Below are positions 25,278 through 35,100 of a DNA stretch of 64,000 bases, in pieces (position 1 is the stretch's first letter; the number at the start of each line of letters is the position of its first letter). The notes beneath the pieces were generated by a model. It searched no databases. It saw nothing but the letters and a program-made list of their open reading frames with translations, and was not told the origin of the DNA. A program made the position numbers and the translations under genes. Source of the DNA: Thermoanaerobaculia bacterium (lineage in GTDB: Bacteria > Acidobacteriota > Thermoanaerobaculia > Multivoradales > J023); NCBI GenBank assembly GCA_030431255.1, contig JAUIJL010000002.1:558001-622000 (forward strand). The letters are read 5' to 3'.

Positions 25278-27014
25278 ATGACCACCACCTTGACCGCTCC
25301 GAATCCCATTTTGGAAACTCCCCCACCCGCACCCGGCCGCTTGGAACGGGCCGATTCGCCTGAAGCCGGCCCCTCGTGGATTGCTTTGGGAGACGGTGTC
25401 GAGCTGTGGGCGGCAGCGGATGGGCCCCGATGCCGTGAGCTGCTGACCGGACGAGCCGTCGCCATGGTGGCAGCCTTGCATCGTTCGCTCTCACCACAAC
25501 GCGACGAGCTGCTGGCGGCCCGTCTCGAGCGCCAGAAGCGGTGGGACGCCGGGGATCTGCCGGGTTATTTGCCCAAGGACTCCGAAGCCGTGGTCGGAGA
25601 TTGGACGGTCGCCGAGGTGCCCGCCGATTTGCGGCGACGTCGGGTGGAGATCACCGGACCGGTGAACGATCCGAAGATGGTCATTAAGATGCTAAGCCGC
25701 AACGAGCTGGGGCATCGTGCGGATTGCGCCATGGTGGATTTCGAGGATTCGATGAAACCCACCTGGGATCACATCGTGGAAGGTGTGCACAACGTCATCG
25801 GCGCCGCGGAGAAGAATCTCACTTACGTGAAACCCGCCCGGGGCTCACAGCCCGAGCGCCCTTACGCCGTAGACCCGGAAGACATGGCCAAGCTGTGGGT
25901 GCGGGTCCGCGGCATGCATCTCACGGAGTCCAACGTCCGGGTCGACGGCGAGCCCGTGGCCGCGGGTCTCTTCGATCTCGCCCTTTGCCTCCTGCACGCC
26001 GCCCCTCCCCAAGTCACCCGGGGCGAGACTCCCGCCTTCTACGTGCCCAAATGTGAGCATTTTCTCGAGGCCCGCTGGTGGCAACAGCTTTTCGTCGAGG
26101 CCCAAGAGCAAGCGGGTTTGCCCGTGGGAACCCTGCGCGCGACTTTCCTCATCGAAACCCTGCCGGCCGCCTTCCAAATCGAGGAGATCCTCTACGAAAT
26201 TCGCCAACACGCGGCGGGGCTCAACGTCGGACGCTGGGACAAGATCTTCAGCGACATCAAAGTCTTGAAAGCCCATCCCGACCGGGTGATGGCGGATCGG
26301 GCGTCCATCGGCATGGGTCGCCCGTGGATGAAGGCCTACGCCGAGCGCTTGATCCGCATTTGCCACCGCCGAGGTGCCTATGCCATCGGCGGTATGTCCG
26401 CCTTCACCCCCGGCAAGACCGCCGAGCTTCGGCAGCACCAAGTCTCAAAAGTCTTGGAAGACAAACATTTCGAATTCGCCCTCGGCCACGACGGCTGCTG
26501 GGTCTCCCACCCCTATTTCATCGGCCCCGCGTTGGAAGCCTTTCCCGCCGACCAACAGCTCTCCAAGACCCTCGACGCCTCCGCCGACTACCCGGACCTG
26601 CTACCCCGTTCCACCCCGCCCCACACCATGGACGGCTTGAGAACCAACGTTCGGGTCGGCATCGCCTACCTCGAAGGCTGGCGCCGCGGCCTCGGATGCG
26701 TGGCTTGGGACCATTTGATGGAAGACCTGGCCACCCTCGAAATCTCGCGGGCGCAGGTCTGGCAATGGTGCCGTCATCGCATCGAGCTGGACGACGGTCA
26801 GCGAGTGACGCCCGAGCTGGTTCGGGAGGTCTTCGACCAAGAGCTCGACAAAATCCGCGCCGAGCTCGATCACGACCTAGGCGCCGCCACCACCCGAGCC
26901 GAGCAGGCCAAAGCGTCCTTCCAAGCCGCCGCCCAGGAGGCCGCCGAAATCTTCCTCGAGCCGGATCTGCGGGATTTCTTGACCCTTACGAGCCCGTTTC
27001 AAGACCGTACCTAG
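25278..27014 (+). CDS. aceB: Malate synthase A
   Basis: Malate synthase condenses glyoxylate and acetyl-CoA to malate, the second glyoxylate-shunt step. The 578-residue protein matches the A-type family: EITGPVNDPKMVIKML, MVDFEDSMKPTWDH, the catalytic Arg in LWVRVRGMHL, FLIETLPAAFQIEEILYE, DKIFSDIK and the catalytic Asp in DHLMEDLATLEISRAQVWQW. The ATG at 25278 follows GGAGA. Regulation is probably by the divergent RamB-like protein through operator 2. Isocitrate lyase follows after a 354-bp gap that carries dispersed-repeat copy A. Confidence 0.96.
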   Translation: MTTTLTAPNPILETPPPAPGRLERADSPEAGPSWIALGDGVELWAAADGPRCRELLTGRAVAMVAALHRSLSPQRDELLAARLERQKRWDAGDLPGYLPKDSEAVVGDWTVAEVPADLRRRRVEITGPVNDPKMVIKMLSRNELGHRADCAMVDFEDSMKPTWDHIVEGVHNVIGAAEKNLTYVKPARGSQPERPYAVDPEDMAKLWVRVRGMHLTESNVRVDGEPVAAGLFDLALCLLHAAPPQVTRGETPAFYVPKCEHFLEARWWQQLFVEAQEQAGLPVGTLRATFLIETLPAAFQIEEILYEIRQHAAGLNVGRWDKIFSDIKVLKAHPDRVMADRASIGMGRPWMKAYAERLIRICHRRGAYAIGGMSAFTPGKTAELRQHQVSKVLEDKHFEFALGHDGCWVSHPYFIGPALEAFPADQQLSKTLDASADYPDLLPRSTPPHTMDGLRTNVRVGIAYLEGWRRGLGCVAWDHLMEDLATLEISRAQVWQWCRHRIELDDGQRVTPELVREVFDQELDKIRAELDHDLGAATTRAEQAKASFQAAAQEAAEIFLEPDLRDFLTLTSPFQDRT

Positions 27015-27018
27015 TTGA

Positions 27019-27215
27019 TTCCATCTAGAAATGCTCTCTCGGTGGGTCGGCGCGGCGCCCTGCGCGCGCCGCTACGAACTCGCACCACCGCTGAGGCGCC
27101 GCTGCAAGTTGCTGATGTGGTGGAGCTTATGCCGACTTACTGGTTGATCCGCTCAGACAAGCTTCGCGGTCGTGCTCGGTGCGCCGCGCCTTCCGGATCC
27201 TCGAAAACGCCAAAA
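27019..27215 (+). repeat. Dispersed non-coding repeat, copy A
   Basis: It shares with copy B (inverted) the blocks CGCCGCTACGAACTCGC (27067-27083), GCAAGTTGCTGATGTGG (27104-27120) and CCGCTCAGACAAGCTTCGC (27149-27167), spaced identically (37 and 82 bp from the first block). Similarity continues weakly to AAACGCCA near 27207-27214. It has no obvious coding capacity or terminal inverted repeats. Confidence 0.8.
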
Positions 27216-27283
27216 ATAGATCAAACCTAGATCGAAAACTCACCAAGAAATACCCATCTTGTCGACTTTCGTCGACTTCGACC

Positions 27284-27297
27284 CGAAACCGGTTTCG
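27284..27297. promoter_or_regulatory. Palindrome upstream of aceA
   Basis: CGAAACCGGTTTCG is a perfect 14-bp palindrome 72 bp upstream of the aceA start. Its half-sites CGAAA/TTTCG match those of the aceB operators but with 4 bp between them, so it may be a variant site for the same regulator. Confidence 0.4.
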
Positions 27298-27368
27298 ACC
27301 CGGAGCTCGGGATCTTGCACGACCCGCCTCGACCTCGAGGCAATTCGACCGTAAAGGAAAGACACACC

Positions 27369-28643
27369 ATGTTGCCGAAAAGCACCTGTGAGATTCAGAA
27401 CGATTGGCAGACCAACCCGCGCTGGGCCGGTGTTGAGCGCCCTTATACCTCCGAGCAAGTCAAACGGCTCAGGGGTTCTCTGAAGGTCTCTCACACCCTC
27501 GCCGAGCACGGTGCTGAGCGCCTTTGGAACCTGTTGGAGACCGAGGACTACGTCAACGCCCTGGGCGCGCTGACCGGCAATCAGGCCATGCAGCAGGTCA
27601 AGGCCGGCCTCAAAGCGATCTACCTTTCCGGCTGGCAGGTGGCCGCGGACGCCAACCTCTCCGGGCAGATGTATCCGGATCAAAGCCTCTACCCCGCCAA
27701 CAGCGTGCCTCACGTGGTCAAACGCATCAACCAAGCCCTGATGCGTGCCGATCAAATCCACCACGCCGAAGGCCATTCCGACGTCCATTGGCTGGCGCCC
27801 ATCGTCGCCGATGCCGAAGCCGGATTCGGTGGCCCTCTGCACGCCTATGAGCTGATGAAGGCGATGATCGAAGCCGGCGCCGCAGGCGTGCATTTCGAGG
27901 ATCAGCTGGCCTCGGAAAAGAAATGTGGTCACCTGGGCGGCAAGGTGCTCGTGCCGACCTCCCAATTCGTCCAAACCTTGACCGCCGCGCGCCTCGCCGC
28001 GGACGTTGAAGGGGTGCCGACCCTCCTGGTCGCCCGCACCGACGCCAACAGCGCCCGGCTCATGACCTCCGACATCGACGAATACGATCACCGATTCAAG
28101 ACCGGCGAGCGCACTCCAGAGGGTTTCTTCCGCATCACCGGCGGTCTCGAGGTCGCCATCGCCCGGGGCTTGGCCTACGCTCCGTACGCCGATCTCGTCT
28201 GGTGCGAGACCTCGACCCCTGACTTGGGCGAGGCCAAAATATTCGCCGAAGCGATCAAAGAACGCTTCCCCAACAAGATGCTGGCCTACAACTGCTCGCC
28301 GTCGTTCAATTGGAAAGCCAAGCTCGACGACGCCACCATCGCCAAATTCCAGCGGGAGCTGGGCGCCATGGGTTATAAATTCCAATTCGTCACCCTGGCG
28401 GGATTCCACGCCCTCAACCACTCCATGTTCCAGCTCTCCCTCGACTACCGCGATCGGGGCATGGCGGCCTATTCCCAGCTGCAAGAAGCGGAATTCGCCG
28501 CCGAGGTGGACGGTTACACCGCGACCAAACACCAGCGCGAGGTGGGCACCGGCTACTTCGACACCGTGCGCGAGGTGATCAGCGGTGGCGTGGCGGCGAC
28601 CGCCGCGATGGCGGAATCCACGGAGACCGCTCAATTCGTCTAG
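27369..28643 (+). CDS. aceA: Isocitrate lyase
   Basis: Isocitrate lyase cleaves isocitrate to glyoxylate and succinate, the first step of the glyoxylate shunt. The 424-residue protein has the catalytic signature KKCGHLGGK with C186, plus [47 protein letters not shown] and NCSPSFNW. I start at the ATG at 27369 ([13 protein letters not shown]) because AAAGGAAAG precedes it and the family starts this way. It is downstream of aceB in the same direction and ends before two hairpins and a terminator. It probably responds to acetate or fatty-acid growth. Confidence 0.96.
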   Translation: MLPKSTCEIQNDWQTNPRWAGVERPYTSEQVKRLRGSLKVSHTLAEHGAERLWNLLETEDYVNALGALTGNQAMQQVKAGLKAIYLSGWQVAADANLSGQMYPDQSLYPANSVPHVVKRINQALMRADQIHHAEGHSDVHWLAPIVADAEAGFGGPLHAYELMKAMIEAGAAGVHFEDQLASEKKCGHLGGKVLVPTSQFVQTLTAARLAADVEGVPTLLVARTDANSARLMTSDIDEYDHRFKTGERTPEGFFRITGGLEVAIARGLAYAPYADLVWCETSTPDLGEAKIFAEAIKERFPNKMLAYNCSPSFNWKAKLDDATIAKFQRELGAMGYKFQFVTLAGFHALNHSMFQLSLDYRDRGMAAYSQLQEAEFAAEVDGYTATKHQREVGTGYFDTVREVISGGVAATAAMAESTETAQFV

Positions 28644-28655
28644 ATATAGCTATCG

Positions 28656-28700
28656 GCCAGGCCTGACGCCTGGCGGCGAGTGCGGGGGTGAGCCCCGCAC
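28656..28700 (+). repeat. Two adjacent hairpins in the aceA 3' region
   Basis: GCCAGGC (28656-28662) pairs with GCCTGGC (28668-28674), and GTGCGGGG (28680-28687) pairs with CCCCGCAC (28693-28700). They lie between the aceA stop and its terminator and may stabilise the transcript end. Confidence 0.55.
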
Positions 28701-28734
28701 CAACGACTGCAATGCTTCTTTGGGCTTTCCCCGA

Positions 28735-28763
28735 AACCGATCCGATTCAGGATCGGTTTTTTG
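28735..28763 (+). terminator. Rho-independent terminator of aceBA
   Basis: AACCGATCC (28735-28743) pairs with GGATCGGTT (28750-28758) around a 6-base loop and runs into TTTTTTG. It lies 91 bp after the aceA stop. Confidence 0.88.
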
Positions 28764-29168
28764 TTGTTGCAATCCAGGCACACCCCCACGCCCCTTGATG
28801 AAGAGGAGACCACCACGAGCCTAAAACGTGACATTTCTTTCTAAAAGAAGTGAGGGGATTTCGACGGTCGATACGTCTAAGTCGTCGAGACGGAGCGGTT
28901 CCCTGTCGGCCTCGCTGCCGAGCTTGGTCAATTCAACTGAGCCTGGGGGTTTTACCGGGACTTTCCGTCTAGGGAGTGTGTTACTCTCCGATTAGATATC
29001 GATCTTAACTCACCTAGAGGTCTAGCTTATCCACGGGACGCTTTACGCGGGATCAAGTCTCCGAGCCGAGAAAACTTTCGGCCACTGCAGGAGCCTGCCC
29101 ACGAGAAGGTCTTGCTGAGACGGGCTACCCAACCTTGCTCCCTCACGAGCCAGGAGACTTTCTCTAAG

Positions 29169-32100
29169 ATGTTGCGCCGAAGCCTCCCCCTCTTCCTGTT
29201 GGTCGCCCTGCTTGTCCCCCTAGCATCCTCCGCCCAAGATGCCGACTATCGAGTCTTTCTAGACCTCGACAACAATCCGAGCAACGGCTGCACCGTGATC
29301 ACGGTCGATGGCGCATTTGATGGTGTCGAGGAGATCCTCACCACCACGGTCTCTATGGACAATGTCACCGCCGTGACACGTTCCACTTGTGATGAGGTGA
29401 GCGGTACGTTCGGCGCCCCCACAGCGGTGGTCGACTTTCCCACACCCTGGCCCGTGGGCATCGGCACCGGCACCGACGGCACGGACGTCATCGAGACGTA
29501 CTTCCCCCTGCACACCGTGCCCACCCCCCAAGCCATCCGCCTCGGCTTCGACTCCAACGACGGCCTCGGCGGCGAGGACGCCATCCTGACCGTCGACGGC
29601 TCCGACACAGGGCCGGACGTGGTCGTCCTATTGGGCACGGTGCTCGACATCCCCACCCTGTCGACCCTCTCATTGGCTTTGCTGAGCCTGCTCATCGCCG
29701 CCGCCGCTTGGCGCGCCCTGCGCCGCCGGCCTTCCAACGCCGCCTGGACCGTCTTGATTGTCGCCGGTAGCTTGGTGGCCTTCACCGTCCTGGCGGTTGG
29801 CGTGATCACCCTCGACGGCGATCCCAGCGATTGGCTGGGCGCCGCGGACGCTTCGGCGTTGGATCCCTTTGGTGACGCCCCCGACACCGCGGACCTGCGC
29901 GCCGCCTTCGCGGCTCTGGACCCGGCGTTGACCTACCTCTATCTCCGGTTGGACGCGGCCCGCGGCACCTTGCCCGTCGCCGAGGACGATACCGCCACCG
30001 TCACCGAGGACGATCCGGCGACCACCATCGATGTGCTGGCCAACGAAACCAATCCGAGCATGCTGCCGCTGACGATCACCTCGATTCCGACTCCTCCCGC
30101 CAACGGCACGGTGGTGATCACCAACGCCGGCGCCGACCTCACCTACGAGCCGGACCCGGACTTCTGCAACGACGGCGCCCCCACCGACGATTTCGTTTAC
30201 GAGCTCAACAACGACACCACGGCGACCGTTTCCGTGACGGTCGATTGTGTGGACGACGCGCCGACGATCACCGCCATCGCTGATCAAAGCATCGCCGAGG
30301 ACGGCTCCACCGGCCCCTTGGCCTTCACCATCGACGACGTCGACACGCCCATCGCCTCCTTGGTGGTGACCGCGGTCTCCAACGATCAGACCTTGATTCC
30401 CGACGGCAACCTGACCCTCGCCGGCGCGCCCACGGCGAATCGCACCATCGACGCCGCCCCGGCAGCCGATCAAAACGGTGGACCGGTCACTATTACGGTC
30501 ACCGTCGACGACGGCACCACCGCCGTGCCCGAGACCTTCAACGTCACGGTCACCGCGGTCGACGATCCCCCGACGATCACGGCCATTGCGGACCAATCGA
30601 TTCTCGAGGACGGCACCACCGGCGCCCTCGCCTTCACCATCGGTGATCCGGACACGGCCCTCGGCTCGCTCATCGTCACCGCGGTCTCCAGCGACCAAAC
30701 GCTGCTGCCCGATGCCAACCTCACCCTCGGCGGCGCCGGCGCCAACCGCACCGTCGACGCCGCCCCGGCAGCCGATGAAAACGGCGGGCCGGTCACCGTG
30801 ACGGTCACCGTCGACGACGGCACCACCGCCGTGCCCGAGACCTTCGACATCACCGTGACCCCGGTCAACGACGAGCCCAGCTTTACGGCCGGAGCCGACG
30901 AGTCCGTCAGCGAAGACGCCGGGGCGCAAAGCGTGCCGGGTTGGGCCACCGCCCTCGACGACGGCGATCCCGAGGTCGCACAAATTCTCAGCTTCAACGT
31001 CACCAATAACAACAACGCGCTCTTCAGCCAACAGCCGGCGGTCAACGCCACCAACGGCAATCTCACCTACACCGCCGCGGCTGATGCCAACGGCATGGCC
31101 ACCGTCTCGGTGACCCTTATGGACGACGGTGGCACTCTGAACGGCGGCGACGACACGTCGCCGACCCAGATGCTCACCATCACCGTGAGCTCGGTCAACG
31201 ACCGTCCCACCCATACTCCGGGTGGCGGCACGGCCGCGTTCACCGAAGGCGGAGGCGCGGTAGTGGTCGACAACGGCATCACCGTCGCCGACGCGGACAA
31301 CGCCAACCTGGTCTCCGCTATCTTGACCCTCGGCATCCTCGACGCGGGCCAAGAGACCCTCGCGGCCTCCACCGGCGGCACCTCGATCACCGCCATGTAC
31401 AACGGTGGCACCGGTGTTCTGAGCCTGACCGGCTCCGACACCCTGGCCAACTACCAAACCGTGTTGCGCAGCGTGACCTACAACAACTCCAGCGCGGCCC
31501 CCAACGAAACCAACCGCAATATCAGCTGCGTGCTCAACGACGGCACGGACGACAGCCTGACCGCCAACATGACAGTCACGGTCACCGGCGTGAACAGCCC
31601 GCCGATGGTCACCAGCTCCACCATCTCCTACGCGGCCATCGGCAACACCCTCCTGCGGGTGGACAGCGCCGACGCCGACAACCACGACACCGCCTTGCCC
31701 GGCCGGGTGGCTTCGTCGGTGGACCTGATGGACGCGTTCCAGAAGTCCGGCGCCAGCGATCCCGACGGCCCGAGCCTCGGTTTCACGCCGAAGATCGGCG
31801 AAGCCACCGACCAGGGCGGTCTCATCACCCTGGACGACGACGGCGACTTCTTCTACACCCCACCCATCGGTTTCACCGGCACGGATACGGAAACCTTGGT
31901 GCTCACGGACTCCCTCGCTTCAATCAACGTGACCCTCGAGATCACGGTGTCGGACATGATTTGGTACGTGGAAGATACGATCCACGCCAAGAATCCGGCC
32001 GGCGATACGGACGGCCGATCCACGGACGCCTTTGAGACCTTGGCGGCAGCCGCCGGGGCCGCGGGGCCGGGGCACACGATCCTGGTCTTTGAAACCGACG

Positions 32101-35100
32101 CGCCCCTCGACGAAGGCATCTCCTTGCAGAACGGCCAGAAGCTCTACGGCCAACGCGTGGAGGAAGAAGCGATCTCGCTCCTGCCCGCCGGACTGTTGCT
32201 GGAAGAGATCGCCGACACCAACGCACGGCCCCAAATCCACCGCACCAACGGTGTGGCAGTGACCGTCGACGCCTCGGCCGGCAATTTGACCAACGTCGAG
32301 ATTCGCCACTTGGATCTGCAATCCGGTGACGACGACGCCATCGCGGTCACCACCGGTGGCACCACCTTCGTCGACACCTTGTTGATCGACGAGAACGTGA
32401 TCGGTGCAGCCGCCAACCACGGCATCGACGTCAACACGGCTCACACCGCCGGCACCGGCTCCTTGGAGATCCGGGACAACCAAATCACCTCCACCTTGAA
32501 CGCCATCGATGTGTCGCACAACGGCACGGGCAGCTTGGATCTCGCCATCAACGGCAATACTGATCTGACCTCCAGCGCCGGCAACGGTGTCAACGTCAAC
32601 GAAGCCGCCGGCCTCTTGACCGTCACCTCCTTCGACGGCAACACGGTGCATGGTGATACCGCCGGTGACGGTTTCTTCTTCAACGCCGTGACCTTCGATG
32701 GCGACAGCTCCACCACCGCTTTCGAGCAAGTGGACGCCAACAACTCCACCATCGGCTCGGGCGCCAATCCGATCACCGGCTCGGGCTTCTTGATCGCCAA
32801 TGCGCAGGGAGACCTGCACTTCGACGATCTCGACATCGACGCCGGTGCCTCGGGTTTGATCATTGTCGGCAGCGGTGAGGTGAACGTCGGGGCCGGTACG
32901 GGCTTCCGCATCACCACCACCACCGGCACGATCAATGCTGCAGGCGGTCCTGGCCTGAGCATGGACCCGCTGACCGCCGCCGTCACCCTAGCGAGTCTCA
33001 CTTCTTCCGGTAGCGCCACCAACGGCATCTTCCTGAGCGACGTAGCCGGCACGGTCAACATTCAGAGCGGCTCGATCACCACGTCCACCACCCAAGCGGT
33101 GCTCGTCGACCAAGACACGGTCACCAACCCCCTCAACTTCACCTATTCCGGCACGATCACCAACACTTCGAATCGACTGATCCATGTGGACGGCTACCCC
33201 GCCGGCACCATGACCTTCAACGGCAGCTCGTTGTCGGATTCCGGAGCCGCCGGCAACACGGGCACCGGCATCCTCCTGAATGGTGTGGGTGGAACCGTGA
33301 ACATCAGCGCCACGTCGACCACCCTCACCCAAAGCGACGCCATGGGCATTTCCATCACCGGAAATTCGAGTGGCACCATCAATATCGACAACACCACCGT
33401 CACCGACGCCGCCCTGACGGCGATTTCGCTCAGCGACGGTGCGGACGGGCTCAGCGGCACCTTTGACTTCGACAACGTCGACGTCAACCACGCCACCAAC
33501 GGTCAGCTGATGATGCTCATCCAGGGTGTCAACACCGGCGGCTCAGTGGACTTCGACGCCGCGAGCGCCCTTTCCGCCACCGACGGCACGGGCATTGTCA
33601 TTTCGTCCAACGCCGGCTCGGCTTCGATCAACCTCAACGGTCCGGTGGACCTGGGCACCGCGGGATCTCGGATCAGCGACGGCACGGCGTTCAACATGTT
33701 CAACAACAGCGCCGGCACCGACGTCAACGTACCGGATCTCGATGTCTTCACCAGCGGCCAAACCGCGGTCAACGGCTCGGGCATGGGCACGCTCGACATC
33801 GACGCCCTTTCGATCAATACCGTGTCCAACGGTCGCGGCTTGGATCTCGACGGCATCATCTCCTTGGTGGATGTGGACAGCATCACTTGCTCCCACAACT
33901 CCGCCTGTGTCGACCTGACGTCCTTGGCGGCCTCCTCCCTGACCACCTTCACGGGAATGGCGCTCACCTGCTCCGGCGGCACGTGTTTCAACGCCAACGC
34001 CGCGCGAACGGTAGAGGCGACGGGCACCACGAGCGACATCGACGCCACCAACGCGGTCGGCGTCAACCTGACCAACACCACCATCGGAAACAACGATTTC
34101 ACGCTTCGCTCCGTGGACGCCTCGAGCGCGGCCAGCGGCATCATCCTGAGCGGCACCGGAACCACCGGAGGTTTCAATATTCTGGGCGACGGATCGAATA
34201 CCACCCAGGGCGGAAACGCTACCGGTGGCCTGATTCAGAATACGACCGGCACCGCGATCTTGATCAACCAAAGCCACGAGCTGAACCTGGCTCGGGTCCG
34301 CATCTTGACCCCCGGTGGCAACGGCATCCTGGCGGACCAGCTGAGCGGCGAAGGCAGCATTGCCCACAGCACCGTCGAGGATGTGGACGCGGTCAACACC
34401 AGCGGGCTCTTCATTCGCAACAACAACCTCAATCTCAATGCCGGCACCGGCTTTTTGGTCACGAATTCCATTTTCCGCAACGCCACCAGCGGCCAGGTGA
34501 TGCATCTGGCAGAGGCCAGCGGCACGTCACAGCTGGTGCTTGTGGTTGAGAATTCCCTCTACACGGACCTCGTCCCGGATGCCTACCAGCATTCAGCGGG
34601 AATCGTTCCGGGTGATACCGCGACCATCGACACCACCTTCCGCAACAACACCATCAGCGACGCGCGAGCGGTCACCGGATCGAGCGTGCTCAACCTCGGT
34701 AAAGCTCACAGTGCCAGCTCTTCCTTCTTGATTGAGGGCAATACCATCCGAAACGTCGGCATTCCCGGGGTCAACGGCGGTGTGATCAACATCGCCGCTG
34801 TGGCCGACAACGTGGGAGGCACCATCTCGGGAACCATCCGTGGCAACCGCATTGAGAACGTTCAGGGACGACGACGCGGCATCAACATCGTGCCCGAGCC
34901 GGCGACCGGTAGTGTGACCTCCGTCGACGTGACCATCGACGACAACGACATCAATGACATGACCAACGGAATCGGCATTTTCGTCGACATTCGCGAGAAC
35001 ACGCCACTCACGAACCTGCGGGTCACCGACAACCGCATTGGCACCGGCAACTTCGGTACGACCCCCGGCAATATGGGCGGTACCCGAGACGGGGTCTTCA

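Larger units (their letters stand above)
27015..27368. other. aceB-aceA intergenic region
   Basis: This 354-bp gap contains dispersed-repeat copy A (about 27019-27215) and then a segment with two palindromic motifs (GTCGAC repeated, and CGAAACCGGTTTCG at 27284-27297) before the aceA ribosome binding site. The open frames over the repeat look non-coding. Confidence 0.55.
28644..29168. other. Long intergenic region between aceA and the giant surface-protein gene
   Basis: This 525-bp gap has two GC hairpins (28656-28674 and 28680-28700), the aceA terminator at 28735 and then about 400 bp with no gene that I can support. It must contain the promoter and leader of the giant gene. A DnaA-like TTATCCACG lies near 29029. 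Confidence 0.5.

Noticed and set aside
27015-27230. Small gene over dispersed-repeat copy A
   Set aside because: Matching frames in copies A and B are interrupted by stops and the substitutions show no codon pattern. The block identity is at the DNA level.
27240-28634. Long minus-strand frame antisense to isocitrate lyase
   Set aside because: The plus-strand product is unmistakable, and the antisense product resembles nothing.
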